A DNA stretch of 6,519 nt from Nitrospirota bacterium (lineage in GTDB: Bacteria; Nitrospirota; Nitrospiria; Nitrospirales; UBA8639): contig JAOUQB010000144.1 in assembly GCA_029879555.1 (NCBI GenBank), forward strand, positions 1-6,519, written 5' to 3'. Positions 1 to 6,510 of this stretch are shown one piece after another (within the stretch, counting starts at the first letter, position 1; every line of letters begins with the position of its first letter). The notes beneath the pieces were generated by a model, which was not told the DNA's origin, made no database searches, and worked only from the letters and a program-made list of their open reading frames with translations. The translations under genes were made by a program, and so were the position numbers.

Positions 1-6
1 GGGGAT

Positions 7-13
7 CCTCCTT
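7..13 (-). promoter_or_regulatory. Shine-Dalgarno for a minus-strand gene starting just outside the window
   Basis: Read on the minus strand, these bases are AAGGAGG, a near-perfect Shine-Dalgarno sequence. Six bases (positions 6 to 1) remain before the window edge, so a start codon at or just beyond the edge would have ideal spacing. No part of the coding region is visible, so the product is unknown. A TATAAA box at 119-114 on the same strand could be its -10 element, with a poor TTGGTA -35 candidate at 144-139 and a long 19-bp spacer. The Shine-Dalgarno match is seen; the gene is inferred. Confidence 0.45.
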
Positions 14-186
14 AAGTGTGAGGCGTCGGGTGACGACCTCGAATGATCACAACGATTGATGGACTTAGGGAGGGTGCCCGCTTTTCGCTCTTCATGTCTA
101 CAGCCGCCGCTGCTTTATACCACCTGGAATAATGAAGATACCAAGGGGCACATTTGGCCAGGAAACCATATGTGATCCGTAGCTTC
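14..186. other. Intergenic stretch without a recognisable gene
   Basis: Open frames that cross this stretch run through the neighbouring inverted-repeat element and have no ribosome binding site or recognisable protein sequence. Apart from the weak TATAAA box on the minus strand (119-114), I see nothing functional. It is most likely the leader and upstream region of the gene predicted beyond the left edge. Confidence 0.5.
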
Positions 187-332
187 GGGTCTGTTCAAAA
201 AAGTCCGTCCAGCCCTGTCCTGAGGCCGCTCGAAGGAAAGGCCGCAGCCAGTGTTGCGCGCGGAGCGTACGGGTATGACGTGAGCACGGAAAACTGGCGA
301 GAACGCCGCTGGCGGCTTTTTTCAACAGACCC
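187..332. repeat. 146-bp MITE/REP-like element with inverted termini
   Basis: The element begins GGGTCTGTT (187-195) and ends with the exact inverse AACAGACCC (324-332). Inside these, both arms continue with one variable base and then a run of six A on the left (197-202) or six T on the right (317-322). That gives 17 matches in the first 19 terminal positions. A further inner pair, GCCAGT (247-252) and ACTGGC (293-298), lets the whole unit fold as a long imperfect hairpin. It has no coding capacity of its own. The arm sequence (GTTCAAAAAAGTCCGTCCAGC type) resembles short dispersed repeats I recall from Nitrospira genomes, where they often give rise to spurious hypothetical proteins; this was not checked. 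No flanking target-site duplication is obvious. Alternatives are a bidirectional terminator or an old insertion-sequence remnant. Confidence 0.6.
304..322 (+). terminator. Possible intrinsic terminator inside the repeat's right arm
   Basis: A short GC-only stem, GCCG (305-308) with CGGC (313-316) and a four-base loop, is followed directly by six T. This fits a weak rho-independent terminator reading rightwards. The left arm offers the mirror case on the minus strand, GGACGGAC followed by six T, though without a clear local stem. The stem here is only 4 bp, and alternative pairing (296-299 with 304-307) competes with it. Confidence 0.3.
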
Positions 333-353
333 AAAATCAAACTTATCAAGGTT

Positions 354-381
354 AGCGGATGGGTGTTTACACCCACCCGCT
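354..381 (-). terminator. Strong hairpin downstream of hpf
   Basis: Arms 354-366 (AGCGGATGGGTGT) and 369-381 (ACACCCACCCGCT) are inverted copies with one difference. In plus-strand RNA the difference is an A-C mismatch. In minus-strand RNA it becomes a G-U pair, so the stem is fully paired only in the direction of hpf transcription. It lies 36 bases past the hpf stop codon. No run of U follows on the minus strand, so it is not a textbook intrinsic terminator. It may protect the 3' end of the hpf mRNA, with termination further on, for example in the T-run at the left arm of the 187-332 element. Confidence 0.5.
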
Positions 382-417
382 CATTTGAACCTACTCACAT
401 CAGAAAACGAGTTGGAA

Positions 418-795
418 TTACGCGACAGAGAGAGCTTCGATTTTCAAGGCTTTTTTGCCGGCGGCTTTCGCGGCACGGGCGACTCGTTTTTCTTCGATTT
501 TTTCTAACTCGTGTTCGACGGCGTGAAAAGCAGCCCTGATGGCTTCTTCGAAAGTTTTGGATTCTTTTCTCGCGGTCACCGTGCGTTTCGGTGGCAGAGT
601 AACGACGACGAGGGCTTCAGCATTATCATCACCTTTTTTGTGATGCGCATTTTTGGTCAAGGTGACGCGAGCATGGGTGGGACGAATGATTCCGGATTCT
701 AAGGCGTGAACGCGTCGTTCGATTTCCGTTTTCCAGCGGGGAGTCATGCCAACATTTCGGCTTTCAATTTTGATATCCAGCGGTTGTCCTGTCAT
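418..795 (-). CDS. hpf: HPF/RaiA-family ribosome-associated protein, short form
   Basis: This 125-residue protein matches the single-domain hibernation-promoting factor/RaiA (sigma-54 modulation, S30AE) fold. The N-terminal strand is LDIKIESRNVGMTP, then comes a helix (residues 21-33), the strand HARVTLTKNA, a central strand ALVVVTLPP, and the helix TFEEAIRAAFHAVEHELEKIEEK. Family members bind the decoding region of the 30S subunit in stationary phase or stress, blocking mRNA and tRNA and preserving idle ribosomes. The tail (residues 101-120) is rich in Lys, Arg and Ala and could contact rRNA. The C-terminal dimerisation domain of long HPF is absent. The start at 795 is chosen because GGAAGGAG sits 6 bases upstream; an open frame extends 19 codons further to a TTG at 852 but has no reason to be used. 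In many bacteria hpf sits next to rpoN; here it does not. The family call is firm, but HPF versus RaiA/YfiA subtype is not resolved. Confidence 0.85.
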   Translation of the reverse strand: MTGQPLDIKIESRNVGMTPRWKTEIERRVHALESGIIRPTHARVTLTKNAHHKKGDDNAEALVVVTLPPKRTVTARKESKTFEEAIRAAFHAVEHELEKIEEKRVARAAKAAGKKALKIEALSVA

Positions 796-911
796 ACCAA
801 CTCCTTCCGTCACTCGTGTGATTAAACTTAGTCGGAACAGCGTTTTTCTCAATAGGTCGTGACTTCTTTGGCGGGGATACCTCCTATTTTTAGATTGTTC
901 CAGATACCCAT

Positions 912-940
912 ATTGTAAAAATTTTTCGAAGTTGGGTCAA
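912..940 (-). promoter_or_regulatory. Sigma-70-type promoter for hpf
   Basis: On the minus strand, TTGACC (940-935) and TACAAT (917-912) are separated by exactly 17 bases, a close match to the housekeeping consensus. Transcription would start near 905 and give hpf a leader of about 110 bases. The spacer contains an A5T5 palindrome (917-926 on the plus strand). The matching promoter for the divergent msrB gene is not clear: TTGTGA at 967-972 with TGTAGG at 991-996 is the best I can find, and it is poor. Confidence 0.55.
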
Positions 941-1054
941 AGGCTTTGTCCATATTTCCGTAACAATTGTGAACTTTGGTAGACTGTGGGTGTAGGTCAG
1001 ATTCAGGCCTCGAAGAGGGTCACATCTGAAAATTCGATTGATCTGCACATAGCC

Positions 1055-1063
1055 AGAAGGAGG
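1055..1063 (+). promoter_or_regulatory. Ribosome binding site fixing the msrB start
   Basis: AGAAGGAGG ends 6 bases before the ATG at 1070. This places the start there rather than at the GTG at 986, which lies in the same open frame but has no ribosome binding site and would add 28 residues before the twin-arginine signal. Confidence 0.8.
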
Positions 1064-1069
1064 ACACCG

Positions 1070-1579
1070 ATGTCATTGAATAGGAGGAATCTTATGAAAG
1101 TCAGTCTTGCATTGGGGTTCGGGGTGCTCGCCAAATCCTTAGGTGTTTCTCTTGCGGCCAGCAACCCGGTCCCGGAGAGTTCAGGCCTACAAAAAATCAC
1201 GAAAACTGATGAAGAATGGAAGGCCCTCCTCACACCGGAACAATATCAAGTCTTGCGGCACGAAGGGACAGAGCGACCCTTCGCCAATGCCTACAATGAC
1301 AACAAAGCCAAAGGGACGTACGAATGCGCAGGCTGCGCGCTCGCCCTATTTTCCTCGGAAGCCAAATTTGATAGTGGGACCGGTTGGCCGAGTTTTTGGC
1401 AACCCATTTCAGAGAAAGTGGTCGAAACTCGAACGGATTGGAAGCTCGTGTATCCCAGAACGGAAGTCCATTGCGCGCGATGTGGTGGCCATCAAGGACA
1501 CATTTTTGATGACGGCCCCCAACCAACGGGATTACGCTATTGCATTAATTCGGCTGCGCTAAAATTTGTGCCAGCCTAA
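1070..1579 (+). CDS. msrB: Tat-exported peptide-methionine (R)-S-oxide reductase
   Basis: The 169-residue enzyme reduces methionine-R-sulfoxide in oxidised proteins. Residues 1-30 form a twin-arginine signal (NRRNLMK at 4-10, then a hydrophobic stretch to about residue 29), so it is probably exported folded to the periplasm. The SelR domain spans about 45-168. It contains the zinc CxxC pairs C86/C89 and C135/C138, the GTGWPSFW substrate-site motif (103-110), [12 protein letters not shown] (139-150) and the catalytic cysteine C158 in RYCINSAAL. The position that holds the resolving cysteine in many MsrB proteins (GCGWPSF) is Thr104 here, so recycling must use another route. A second in-frame ATG at 1094 has its own AGGAGG (1082-1087) and would remove the two arginines. 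The gene is divergent from hpf and convergent with the CHASE2 regulator. The MsrB assignment is certain; export is inferred from the signal. Confidence 0.96.
   Translation: MSLNRRNLMKVSLALGFGVLAKSLGVSLAASNPVPESSGLQKITKTDEEWKALLTPEQYQVLRHEGTERPFANAYNDNKAKGTYECAGCALALFSSEAKFDSGTGWPSFWQPISEKVVETRTDWKLVYPRTEVHCARCGGHQGHIFDDGPQPTGLRYCINSAALKFVPA
1082..1087 (+). promoter_or_regulatory. Internal Shine-Dalgarno made of the twin-arginine codons
   Basis: AGGAGG encodes Arg5-Arg6 of the Tat signal and lies 6 bases before the in-frame ATG at 1094 (Met9 of MsrB). The spacing and match are as good as at the main start. If used, the product begins [10 protein letters not shown] and loses the RR motif, leaving a short Sec-like or anchor-like N-terminus. 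Confidence 0.45.
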
Positions 1580-1606
1580 CAGGAAGTAAAAAGGGAGATG
1601 TGAGAA

Positions 1607-1625
1607 GTGAAAAGCTTTAATTCAC
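1607..1625. terminator. Small inverted repeat between convergent genes
   Basis: GTGAA (1607-1611) and TTCAC (1621-1625) can pair around a loop containing AAAGCTTT. The stem is only 5 bp and overlaps the stop codon of the regulator gene. It is the only symmetrical structure in the 42-bp gap between the two convergent stop codons, and a weak candidate for shared termination. Confidence 0.2.
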
Positions 1626-4222
1626 GATGCGGCAAAACGTGCGTGAAGCAATTGTTCCACGGCTGGAAAATGGCGGTCGGGTAAATTTCGAAACCGTTTT
1701 CGACAATCGGCAATGGCTTCCTCTACCGAACGATAGTGTTTTGACGTGGGCACAAGATTCTTCGCATATTCCCGTAACCGTCCTTCAACCACCCGCACAA
1801 ACCGTTCATGTCCAGCCAATGCCAGCGCAGCCGCATGAATATCCCCTTGGCAATCCATGAGGGCCTGAAACCCTAAGCCTTTTAAGCGCTGCGTCACCGT
1901 CCCTCGATCCCAACCCAGACTTGCGGCAGTCGCTTGCATGTCAAATTGATGGAGACGCAAAGACTCCAACACCATGATGTCTTCTCGATGCCCCACATGG
2001 TCTTTCACCCAATTGGTATTCGCCACCGATGGGGTGGACTCTTCTAAATTCAACTCGGCTTCGGTAATGACTGGTCCATTGGCAAGAGCGGCTGCTTGTG
2101 CCACCGTTTGTCGCAGTTCACGAATATTGCCTGGCCATTGATAGGCTTTGATCGCAGCCAATGCCCCTTGCGTGAAGGCCAAATCGGGTCCGGGCTGTGA
2201 ACGAGCACATTGGCGTAGGAAGGCTTGGGCCAACAACACATGGTCGGCTTCATTGCGCGCGCGAAGAGGAGGAAGGGTCAACACAATGCTTCGCAACCGG
2301 TAATAGAGATCTTCTCGATACCGTCCTGCTCGAACCTCCTCCTGCAGATCCCGATTTGTCGCGGCCACAATGCGAACATCTACATGGGTGCCTGCACTCT
2401 GCCCCACGCGATGAAAGCCTCCATCCTCCAAAAATCGCAGCAGCTTAGCTTGTAAGTTGAGAGGAAGCTCACCGACCTCATCAAGAAACAGTGTTCCGCC
2501 ATGTGCCGTTTCTAAAAATCCGGTTCGGCCGACCGCTCCAGTAAACGCCCCTTTGACATGACCAAACAATTCGCCCTCAAATAATTCAGCCCGGATCGCT
2601 GCCATATTCACGGAAATAAACGGGCCGCGCCGACGAGGGCTCAGGGCATGCGCCGCTTTGGCAAAAACTTCTTTGCCAGTTCCGGTTTCCCCCAATAATA
2701 AAATCGGCACTTGCGTCGCAGCCGCTTTCTTCAGATTCTGAAACAGCCGCAGAACGGCCTGGTCACGGGTCACGATGTGGAAGGTTTCGCATTCTTGAAT
2801 CAACTCGTGTTCCCCTGCCTCCTGAGAGCATTCGGATGGAGGAATGGGCATCTGCTGACGAAGATCCTGTATTTCCTCTTGAAGATGTTCGATCTTACGC
2901 CGCGTTTCTTGAACCTCATCGTGGTATTGATTCAATTGGGAACGTGAAGCGTCCTGAGCGATCTGTAATTCTTCAATCACGGTCCCAGATTGATGGGACT
3001 GCTCCTGAGCTTCAGACAATTGCGTTTCTAAGACTCGAACATGCTGTTGTTTCCCCGACAATTCCTGTTCGAGTTGTGTGAGCTGCTGTTCCCTTCGGTG
3101 AATTTCTTGGTGTACGGTCAATCGAGATGTCCACAATTTCCACGACCCCATGCCCACAATCGACAATCCTACAGCCATCCCCATACTGAACAGGGGCCAG
3201 ACCCACCCCCAGTAAACATTAAACACCCAAAGGGCACTCCCCACGAGCAGCATGATTCCACCGATGAGACGAAGGGGGTCAAGAGAGAACGCACCCGCCA
3301 TGGAGGCCAGCACCAACAATCCCACGATTATGGTTAGGAAACACGCCAACAAAAATGGCGCGGGCACGAACCATGAGTTGCTCAAATAGGCATAAGCCAA
3401 TTCCGCATGGAATGGAGCAGTCGACACATCGGAAATTTTGGATACCACAGGATGAAATTGTTGTGAGGAGTCAGCATAGAGAAACACGATTTTATCTTTG
3501 AAAAGATATGCCAACTTGTCTGTCGCCCCTGTTTGGAACTCCCTCCACACTTCTGTGAAGGAATACGTTGGGAATTGAGGTTCATCGGACGACGTCATAC
3601 TGTGTTGAACATAAACAGGGGATCCTGGGGACGGAAGGATGCCATCAATTTTTGCTACGGTGGCAGCGGCAAGGCCGAACGGCAACCGGGAAGAAGACGA
3701 AAAAGCGACGTTGAAGGTGAAACCGCCACTCGGACCTGGTTCGTTGCGTGGCATCTCAAGATAGCCCGTACGAACGGCGGCCTGAGCTAATGCTTGTGGA
3801 ACCGAATCGGGATAGATCACCGTTCCCACCTGCTTCGTGGCTTCAGCCAGTTGCACAAAGCTCTGTAACCCTCCGCATTCAGATGCCACAGGCAGGGACA
3901 GGTCAAGCATCGGGGCGATGATGGATGCTCCAGCCTGATGCAGTGCACTCAAGGCGCCTGCCAACACTTCAAGATTCCATCGTCCTCCTCCACACAACGC
4001 AATGCTCTTTTCTTCAGCACGCACCAAGACAATCGATGGGGGAATAGGTTGAGAAATTCGATGCGAGAGTTGCCAATCGGTCAGCCATTGTTCTCCCTGA
4101 GGAACAACATGCGAAAAACTAACGCTCATGGCTGTACCCACCACAACACAGGCCAACGCGATCACCATCGTTTGTACTTGAGAAGGCATGTACCCATCAC
4201 TCCCGTTTGACCGAAGCTCCAT
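1622..4222 (-). CDS. Membrane one-component sigma-54 activator with CHASE2 sensor
   Basis: The order in this 866-residue chain is: membrane helix (about 17-36); extracytoplasmic CHASE2 domain (about 45-283), with [10 protein letters not shown] (64-73), [14 protein letters not shown] and the closing [10 protein letters not shown] and [14 protein letters not shown] blocks; three membrane helices (about 287-309, 316-336, 339-361); coiled coil (366-457); AAA+ domain (484-725). The AAA+ domain has Walker A GETGTGKE (511-518), the GAFTGA sigma-54 contact loop (558-563), Walker B TLFLDE (577-582), the [10 protein letters not shown] arginine-finger region (635-644) and WPGNIREL (696-703). A Fis-type helix-turn-helix (about 748-784) is followed by a second similar unit (792-820) and a 46-residue tail. 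Bacterial enhancer-binding proteins remodel sigma-54 RNA polymerase using ATP. There is no receiver, GAF or PAS domain. The gene starts 1 bp after the TPR gene, with AGGA upstream; Met12, preceded by GGGAG, is an alternative start. Ligand and target genes are unknown. Confidence 0.93.
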   Translation of the reverse strand: MELRSNGSDGYMPSQVQTMVIALACVVVGTAMSVSFSHVVPQGEQWLTDWQLSHRISQPIPPSIVLVRAEEKSIALCGGGRWNLEVLAGALSALHQAGASIIAPMLDLSLPVASECGGLQSFVQLAEATKQVGTVIYPDSVPQALAQAAVRTGYLEMPRNEPGPSGGFTFNVAFSSSSRLPFGLAAATVAKIDGILPSPGSPVYVQHSMTSSDEPQFPTYSFTEVWREFQTGATDKLAYLFKDKIVFLYADSSQQFHPVVSKISDVSTAPFHAELAYAYLSNSWFVPAPFLLACFLTIIVGLLVLASMAGAFSLDPLRLIGGIMLLVGSALWVFNVYWGWVWPLFSMGMAVGLSIVGMGSWKLWTSRLTVHQEIHRREQQLTQLEQELSGKQQHVRVLETQLSEAQEQSHQSGTVIEELQIAQDASRSQLNQYHDEVQETRRKIEHLQEEIQDLRQQMPIPPSECSQEAGEHELIQECETFHIVTRDQAVLRLFQNLKKAAATQVPILLLGETGTGKEVFAKAAHALSPRRRGPFISVNMAAIRAELFEGELFGHVKGAFTGAVGRTGFLETAHGGTLFLDEVGELPLNLQAKLLRFLEDGGFHRVGQSAGTHVDVRIVAATNRDLQEEVRAGRYREDLYYRLRSIVLTLPPLRARNEADHVLLAQAFLRQCARSQPGPDLAFTQGALAAIKAYQWPGNIRELRQTVAQAAALANGPVITEAELNLEESTPSVANTNWVKDHVGHREDIMVLESLRLHQFDMQATAASLGWDRGTVTQRLKGLGFQALMDCQGDIHAAALALAGHERFVRVVEGRLREYAKNLVPTSKHYRSVEEAIADCRKRFRNLPDRHFPAVEQLLHARFAAS

Positions 4223-4223
4223 A

Positions 4224-6191
4224 TTATTTTCCTAGCGACTGACATGCTTGACGTATGGCGGGAAAATCGTCAGGTGAGGTCGTTGTTTGAATAAGTTCAC
4301 ACCCCACCGGATCCCCTTCCTTGGCCACCTGAAGCCAGTACTGTTGAACCAAAGAATCCTGGGAAGCGAATTGTCCACCAACACCATCGACATACCACTC
4401 CCGTAACGTCTGTTGGGCCACAGCATCCATCGCCAATGCTCGTTCAATCATCCACTGGAGGACCATCCCGGTGGACGCATCATGATTCCCAAGAGCAGCA
4501 TTCTCCGGCCTGGCACTTGCCCTGAATTGAACAGGCGCTTGATGCTCCAAATCCTGACGAATCAAGCTAAATCCCGTGAACACATCCTGTCGTTCGGACA
4601 GAGTGAATTGTTCGCGGTGCCACCTCCGACGTAATTGGGCCAGATGGTTCTGAGCTGTTCGAGTGATGGTGTCAGGAATCGAGGCACGACTCGTGCGCGA
4701 CCACCACAACATCGCCAACGGCACATTACGATCGACTCCGTTGCCATTCACGTACATGGAGGCCAACAATCCCTGGGCATCCCGTGACCCGCCTTCGGCC
4801 GCTTGGCGAAGTGGGTCGATCGCCGCACTCAACTGATTTTGTGCGCGCAGGACAAGGCCCAAATGAAACAATGCATCCACAAAGTTGGGCGCAATGCTCA
4901 CCGCCTCTCGAAACGCCTGCACAGCAAGAACCAATTCCCCTTGCTCGGCATGCGCCTTCCCGAGGGAAAAATGAAGATGCGCCCAGTGAGGTTGCAAACG
5001 AGCCGCTGTTTTTAACGCCGTTACGGCCTCAGGCCACCGCCGCTCCGCCATCAGGGAGAGCCCTAGTTGTGACCAGCCTTGAGCCCATTCCGGCCGCTGT
5101 TCCACCACCCATTGAAATTCTTTGGTCGCATCTGGGAAATGGCCCATGAAGGTCAGCGCCATGCCGACATTGACATGGAGCCAAAACGACTCTGAACCAA
5201 ACGGATCCAGCTGAAGAGCCTCTCGCCAATAGTGCGCGGCTTGTGCCCAATCCCCCATCCGACTCCACGCCACACCCAATAACAACCGAGCCGTGGTGAA
5301 ACGAGCATCCAGAACCAGGGCATGCGCAAATGCATCCACGCTCCTCTGCGATTCGCCCTGTGCCAATAACGCCACGCCTACATGAAAATGAGCAGAAACC
5401 AAATCAGGTTGAAGGGCAATCGCCTGCCGCGAAAAGTCGATGGCTTCTTGATAATTTCCTTCCTGCACTGCCAGGAGACCCAGCTTGGCATAGGCTCCGA
5501 CTTCCTCAGGATTGAAGGCCAGCGCCTTCAGCCACGCGGCCCGCGCCAAATCATACTCATGGGATTCATAATGAGCCTGTCCCAAGGCGACATACACCTG
5601 CGCCCAGTCTGGCGCTAAAGACTGGGCAGATTGAAAATGCCCAAGGGCTATCGCCGGATTGTTCATCGCTAAAAAACCCAAACCCAACGCATAATGGGCT
5701 TCAACAAAATTTGCCTGAAGACCAAGAGCGGTCTGCCATTCTTTCATGGCGTCTTTCATCCGCCCATCCCGAACCAGGGATACACCATAGTTATAGGAAA
5801 CAAGCGCTGACAGGGAATATCGTAATGACACCGCCGACGGATCAAGTCGTTCTGCTTCTGTCCAGGCCGCAATCGCCCCGGTGAGATCTCCGGTTTTGGC
5901 AAGTGTGACACCTAGATTATGATAGGCATCTGCATAATCAGGCTTTTGATGGGCGGCCTCGCGAAACGCATCAATCGCTACATCCAATTCATCAGCCAGA
6001 AAAAAATCAACCCCCAAACGCACATACTCCTCCGCCACATCATAATCTTCAGGGATCAAAGAACCCGGCTCCTCCAACGTTTCACCAGCAGTCACAACAG
6101 AGCCAATAGATAAACCCAGACTCAACAGCCAGGCGCTCACACCTATCACCACAACCCTACAGCCAACTCGAATGTTCATGTTCGCTACCAT
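4224..6191 (-). CDS. Exported TPR-repeat protein with Sel1-like C-terminus
   Basis: The 655-residue protein starts with a Sec signal peptide (basic start, hydrophobic core about 12-33, likely cleavage after VTA at 35) and no lipobox, so it is probably soluble and periplasmic. About twelve 34-residue TPR units follow, starting near 53, 87, 129, 163, 197, 231, 265, 299, 337, 370, 404 and 438. They carry the usual pattern (YxxLG, A near position 20, P at 32). Sel1-like helices occur at about 470-503 (AQGLLASMYVNGNGV) and again at about 588-626 (WYVDGVGG, then QYWLQVAKEGD). The 510-585 linker resembles nothing I know. C631 and C650 are the only cysteines of the mature protein. TPR/Sel1 solenoids bind proteins or peptides, so a scaffold or ligand-presenting role is likely. 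The gene comes first in an operon with the CHASE2 regulator, with only 1 bp between them, which implies joint function and possibly coupled translation. The ribosome binding site (GAAGAA) is weak, and Met5 is an alternative start. The true partner is unknown. Confidence 0.92.
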   Translation of the reverse strand: MVANMNIRVGCRVVVIGVSAWLLSLGLSIGSVVTAGETLEEPGSLIPEDYDVAEEYVRLGVDFFLADELDVAIDAFREAAHQKPDYADAYHNLGVTLAKTGDLTGAIAAWTEAERLDPSAVSLRYSLSALVSYNYGVSLVRDGRMKDAMKEWQTALGLQANFVEAHYALGLGFLAMNNPAIALGHFQSAQSLAPDWAQVYVALGQAHYESHEYDLARAAWLKALAFNPEEVGAYAKLGLLAVQEGNYQEAIDFSRQAIALQPDLVSAHFHVGVALLAQGESQRSVDAFAHALVLDARFTTARLLLGVAWSRMGDWAQAAHYWREALQLDPFGSESFWLHVNVGMALTFMGHFPDATKEFQWVVEQRPEWAQGWSQLGLSLMAERRWPEAVTALKTAARLQPHWAHLHFSLGKAHAEQGELVLAVQAFREAVSIAPNFVDALFHLGLVLRAQNQLSAAIDPLRQAAEGGSRDAQGLLASMYVNGNGVDRNVPLAMLWWSRTSRASIPDTITRTAQNHLAQLRRRWHREQFTLSERQDVFTGFSLIRQDLEHQAPVQFRASARPENAALGNHDASTGMVLQWMIERALAMDAVAQQTLREWYVDGVGGQFASQDSLVQQYWLQVAKEGDPVGCELIQTTTSPDDFPAIRQACQSLGK

Positions 6192-6267
6192 TATTCTTCA
6201 ATTCAAAGGTGCGACCGGGGTTCTGCCCAGCAGCCGATCCACTGTGGTTTTGGCCCAAGTGGGTAAA

Positions 6268-6296
6268 ATTATAGACACCTCCCTGTCCTACTGACG
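6268..6296 (-). promoter_or_regulatory. Candidate promoter of the TPR-CHASE2 operon
   Basis: On the minus strand, TATAAT (6273-6268) is a perfect -10 box with a TG four bases upstream (TGTCTATAAT). The -35 region at the expected distance is poor (CGTCAG, 6296-6291). Transcription would start near 6261, giving a leader of about 70 bases. The initial transcribed stretch contains CCC and GGG arms flanked by TTTT and AAAA (6248-6268) that could pair. Confidence 0.4.
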
Positions 6297-6374
6297 ATCA
6301 GATGGCCGCAATAAGAAAGGTGGCCACGCCGAAAACGAACAGAAGACATCTGACTCCCAGAGGAAACCAAAGGG

Positions 6375-6391
6375 AAGCCTCTCCCTTGCCT
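6375..6391 (-). promoter_or_regulatory. Weak sigma-54-like -24/-12 site
   Basis: On the minus strand, AGGCAAGGGAGAGGCTT keeps the GG and GC dinucleotides exactly 10 bases apart and matches parts of the consensus (GGCA and G at the -24 element, GCT at the -12 element). The T before GG and the TT before GC are missing. It lies about 180 bases upstream of the TPR gene and could be chance. It is listed because the operon encodes a sigma-54 activator that might control itself. Confidence 0.15.
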
Positions 6392-6420
6392 GTATCAATG
6401 TATTAAGAAATTGCAAGGAT

Positions 6421-6510
6421 TTGAAGAGGAGAGAAAAGAATTTTCCCCCTCCTCTCTCTGAAGGGTGGAGAGAATGATTGGAAAGGCCAATTTTCGAAGG
6501 TTGAAGAGGA
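6421..6510. repeat. Direct repeat TTGAAGAGGA, two copies 80 bp apart
   Basis: The same ten bases occur at 6421-6430 and 6501-6510, a start-to-start distance of exactly 80 bp. Both copies lie upstream of the operon promoter. They could be binding sites for a regulator on one face of the helix or a chance result of local purine bias. Nothing else ties them to a function. Confidence 0.3.

Noticed and set aside
145..158. Sigma-54-like GG-N10-GC on the plus strand near 145-158
   Set aside because: The surrounding bases do not match TGGCAC or TTGC, and no plus-strand gene follows.
154..507. Plus-strand open frame of 117 codons (and a minus-strand one at 98-376)
   Set aside because: Both run through the palindromic element, and the plus frame also overlaps hpf. 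Neither has a ribosome binding site or recognisable protein features, and such frames are expected from repeats of this kind.
796..852. Longer hpf start at TTG 852
   Set aside because: It adds 19 residues unlike the family and has no suitable ribosome binding site. The ATG at 795 has GGAAGGAG at good spacing and aligns with the HPF N-terminus.
986..1069. GTG start of msrB at 986
   Set aside because: No ribosome binding site is present, and the extra residues would push the twin-arginine motif to an internal position. The ATG at 1070 has a near-perfect site.
4784..5149. Plus-strand open frames inside the TPR and regulator genes (such as this 121-codon one)
   Set aside because: They are antisense shadows of strongly supported domain-bearing genes, with low-complexity translations and no ribosome binding sites.
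6175..6300. Short plus-strand frame of about 40 codons ending near 6300, with flanking sequence faintly like an insertion-sequence end
   Set aside because: No ribosome binding site, overlaps the TPR gene start, and I cannot identify a matching transposase or paired terminal repeat.
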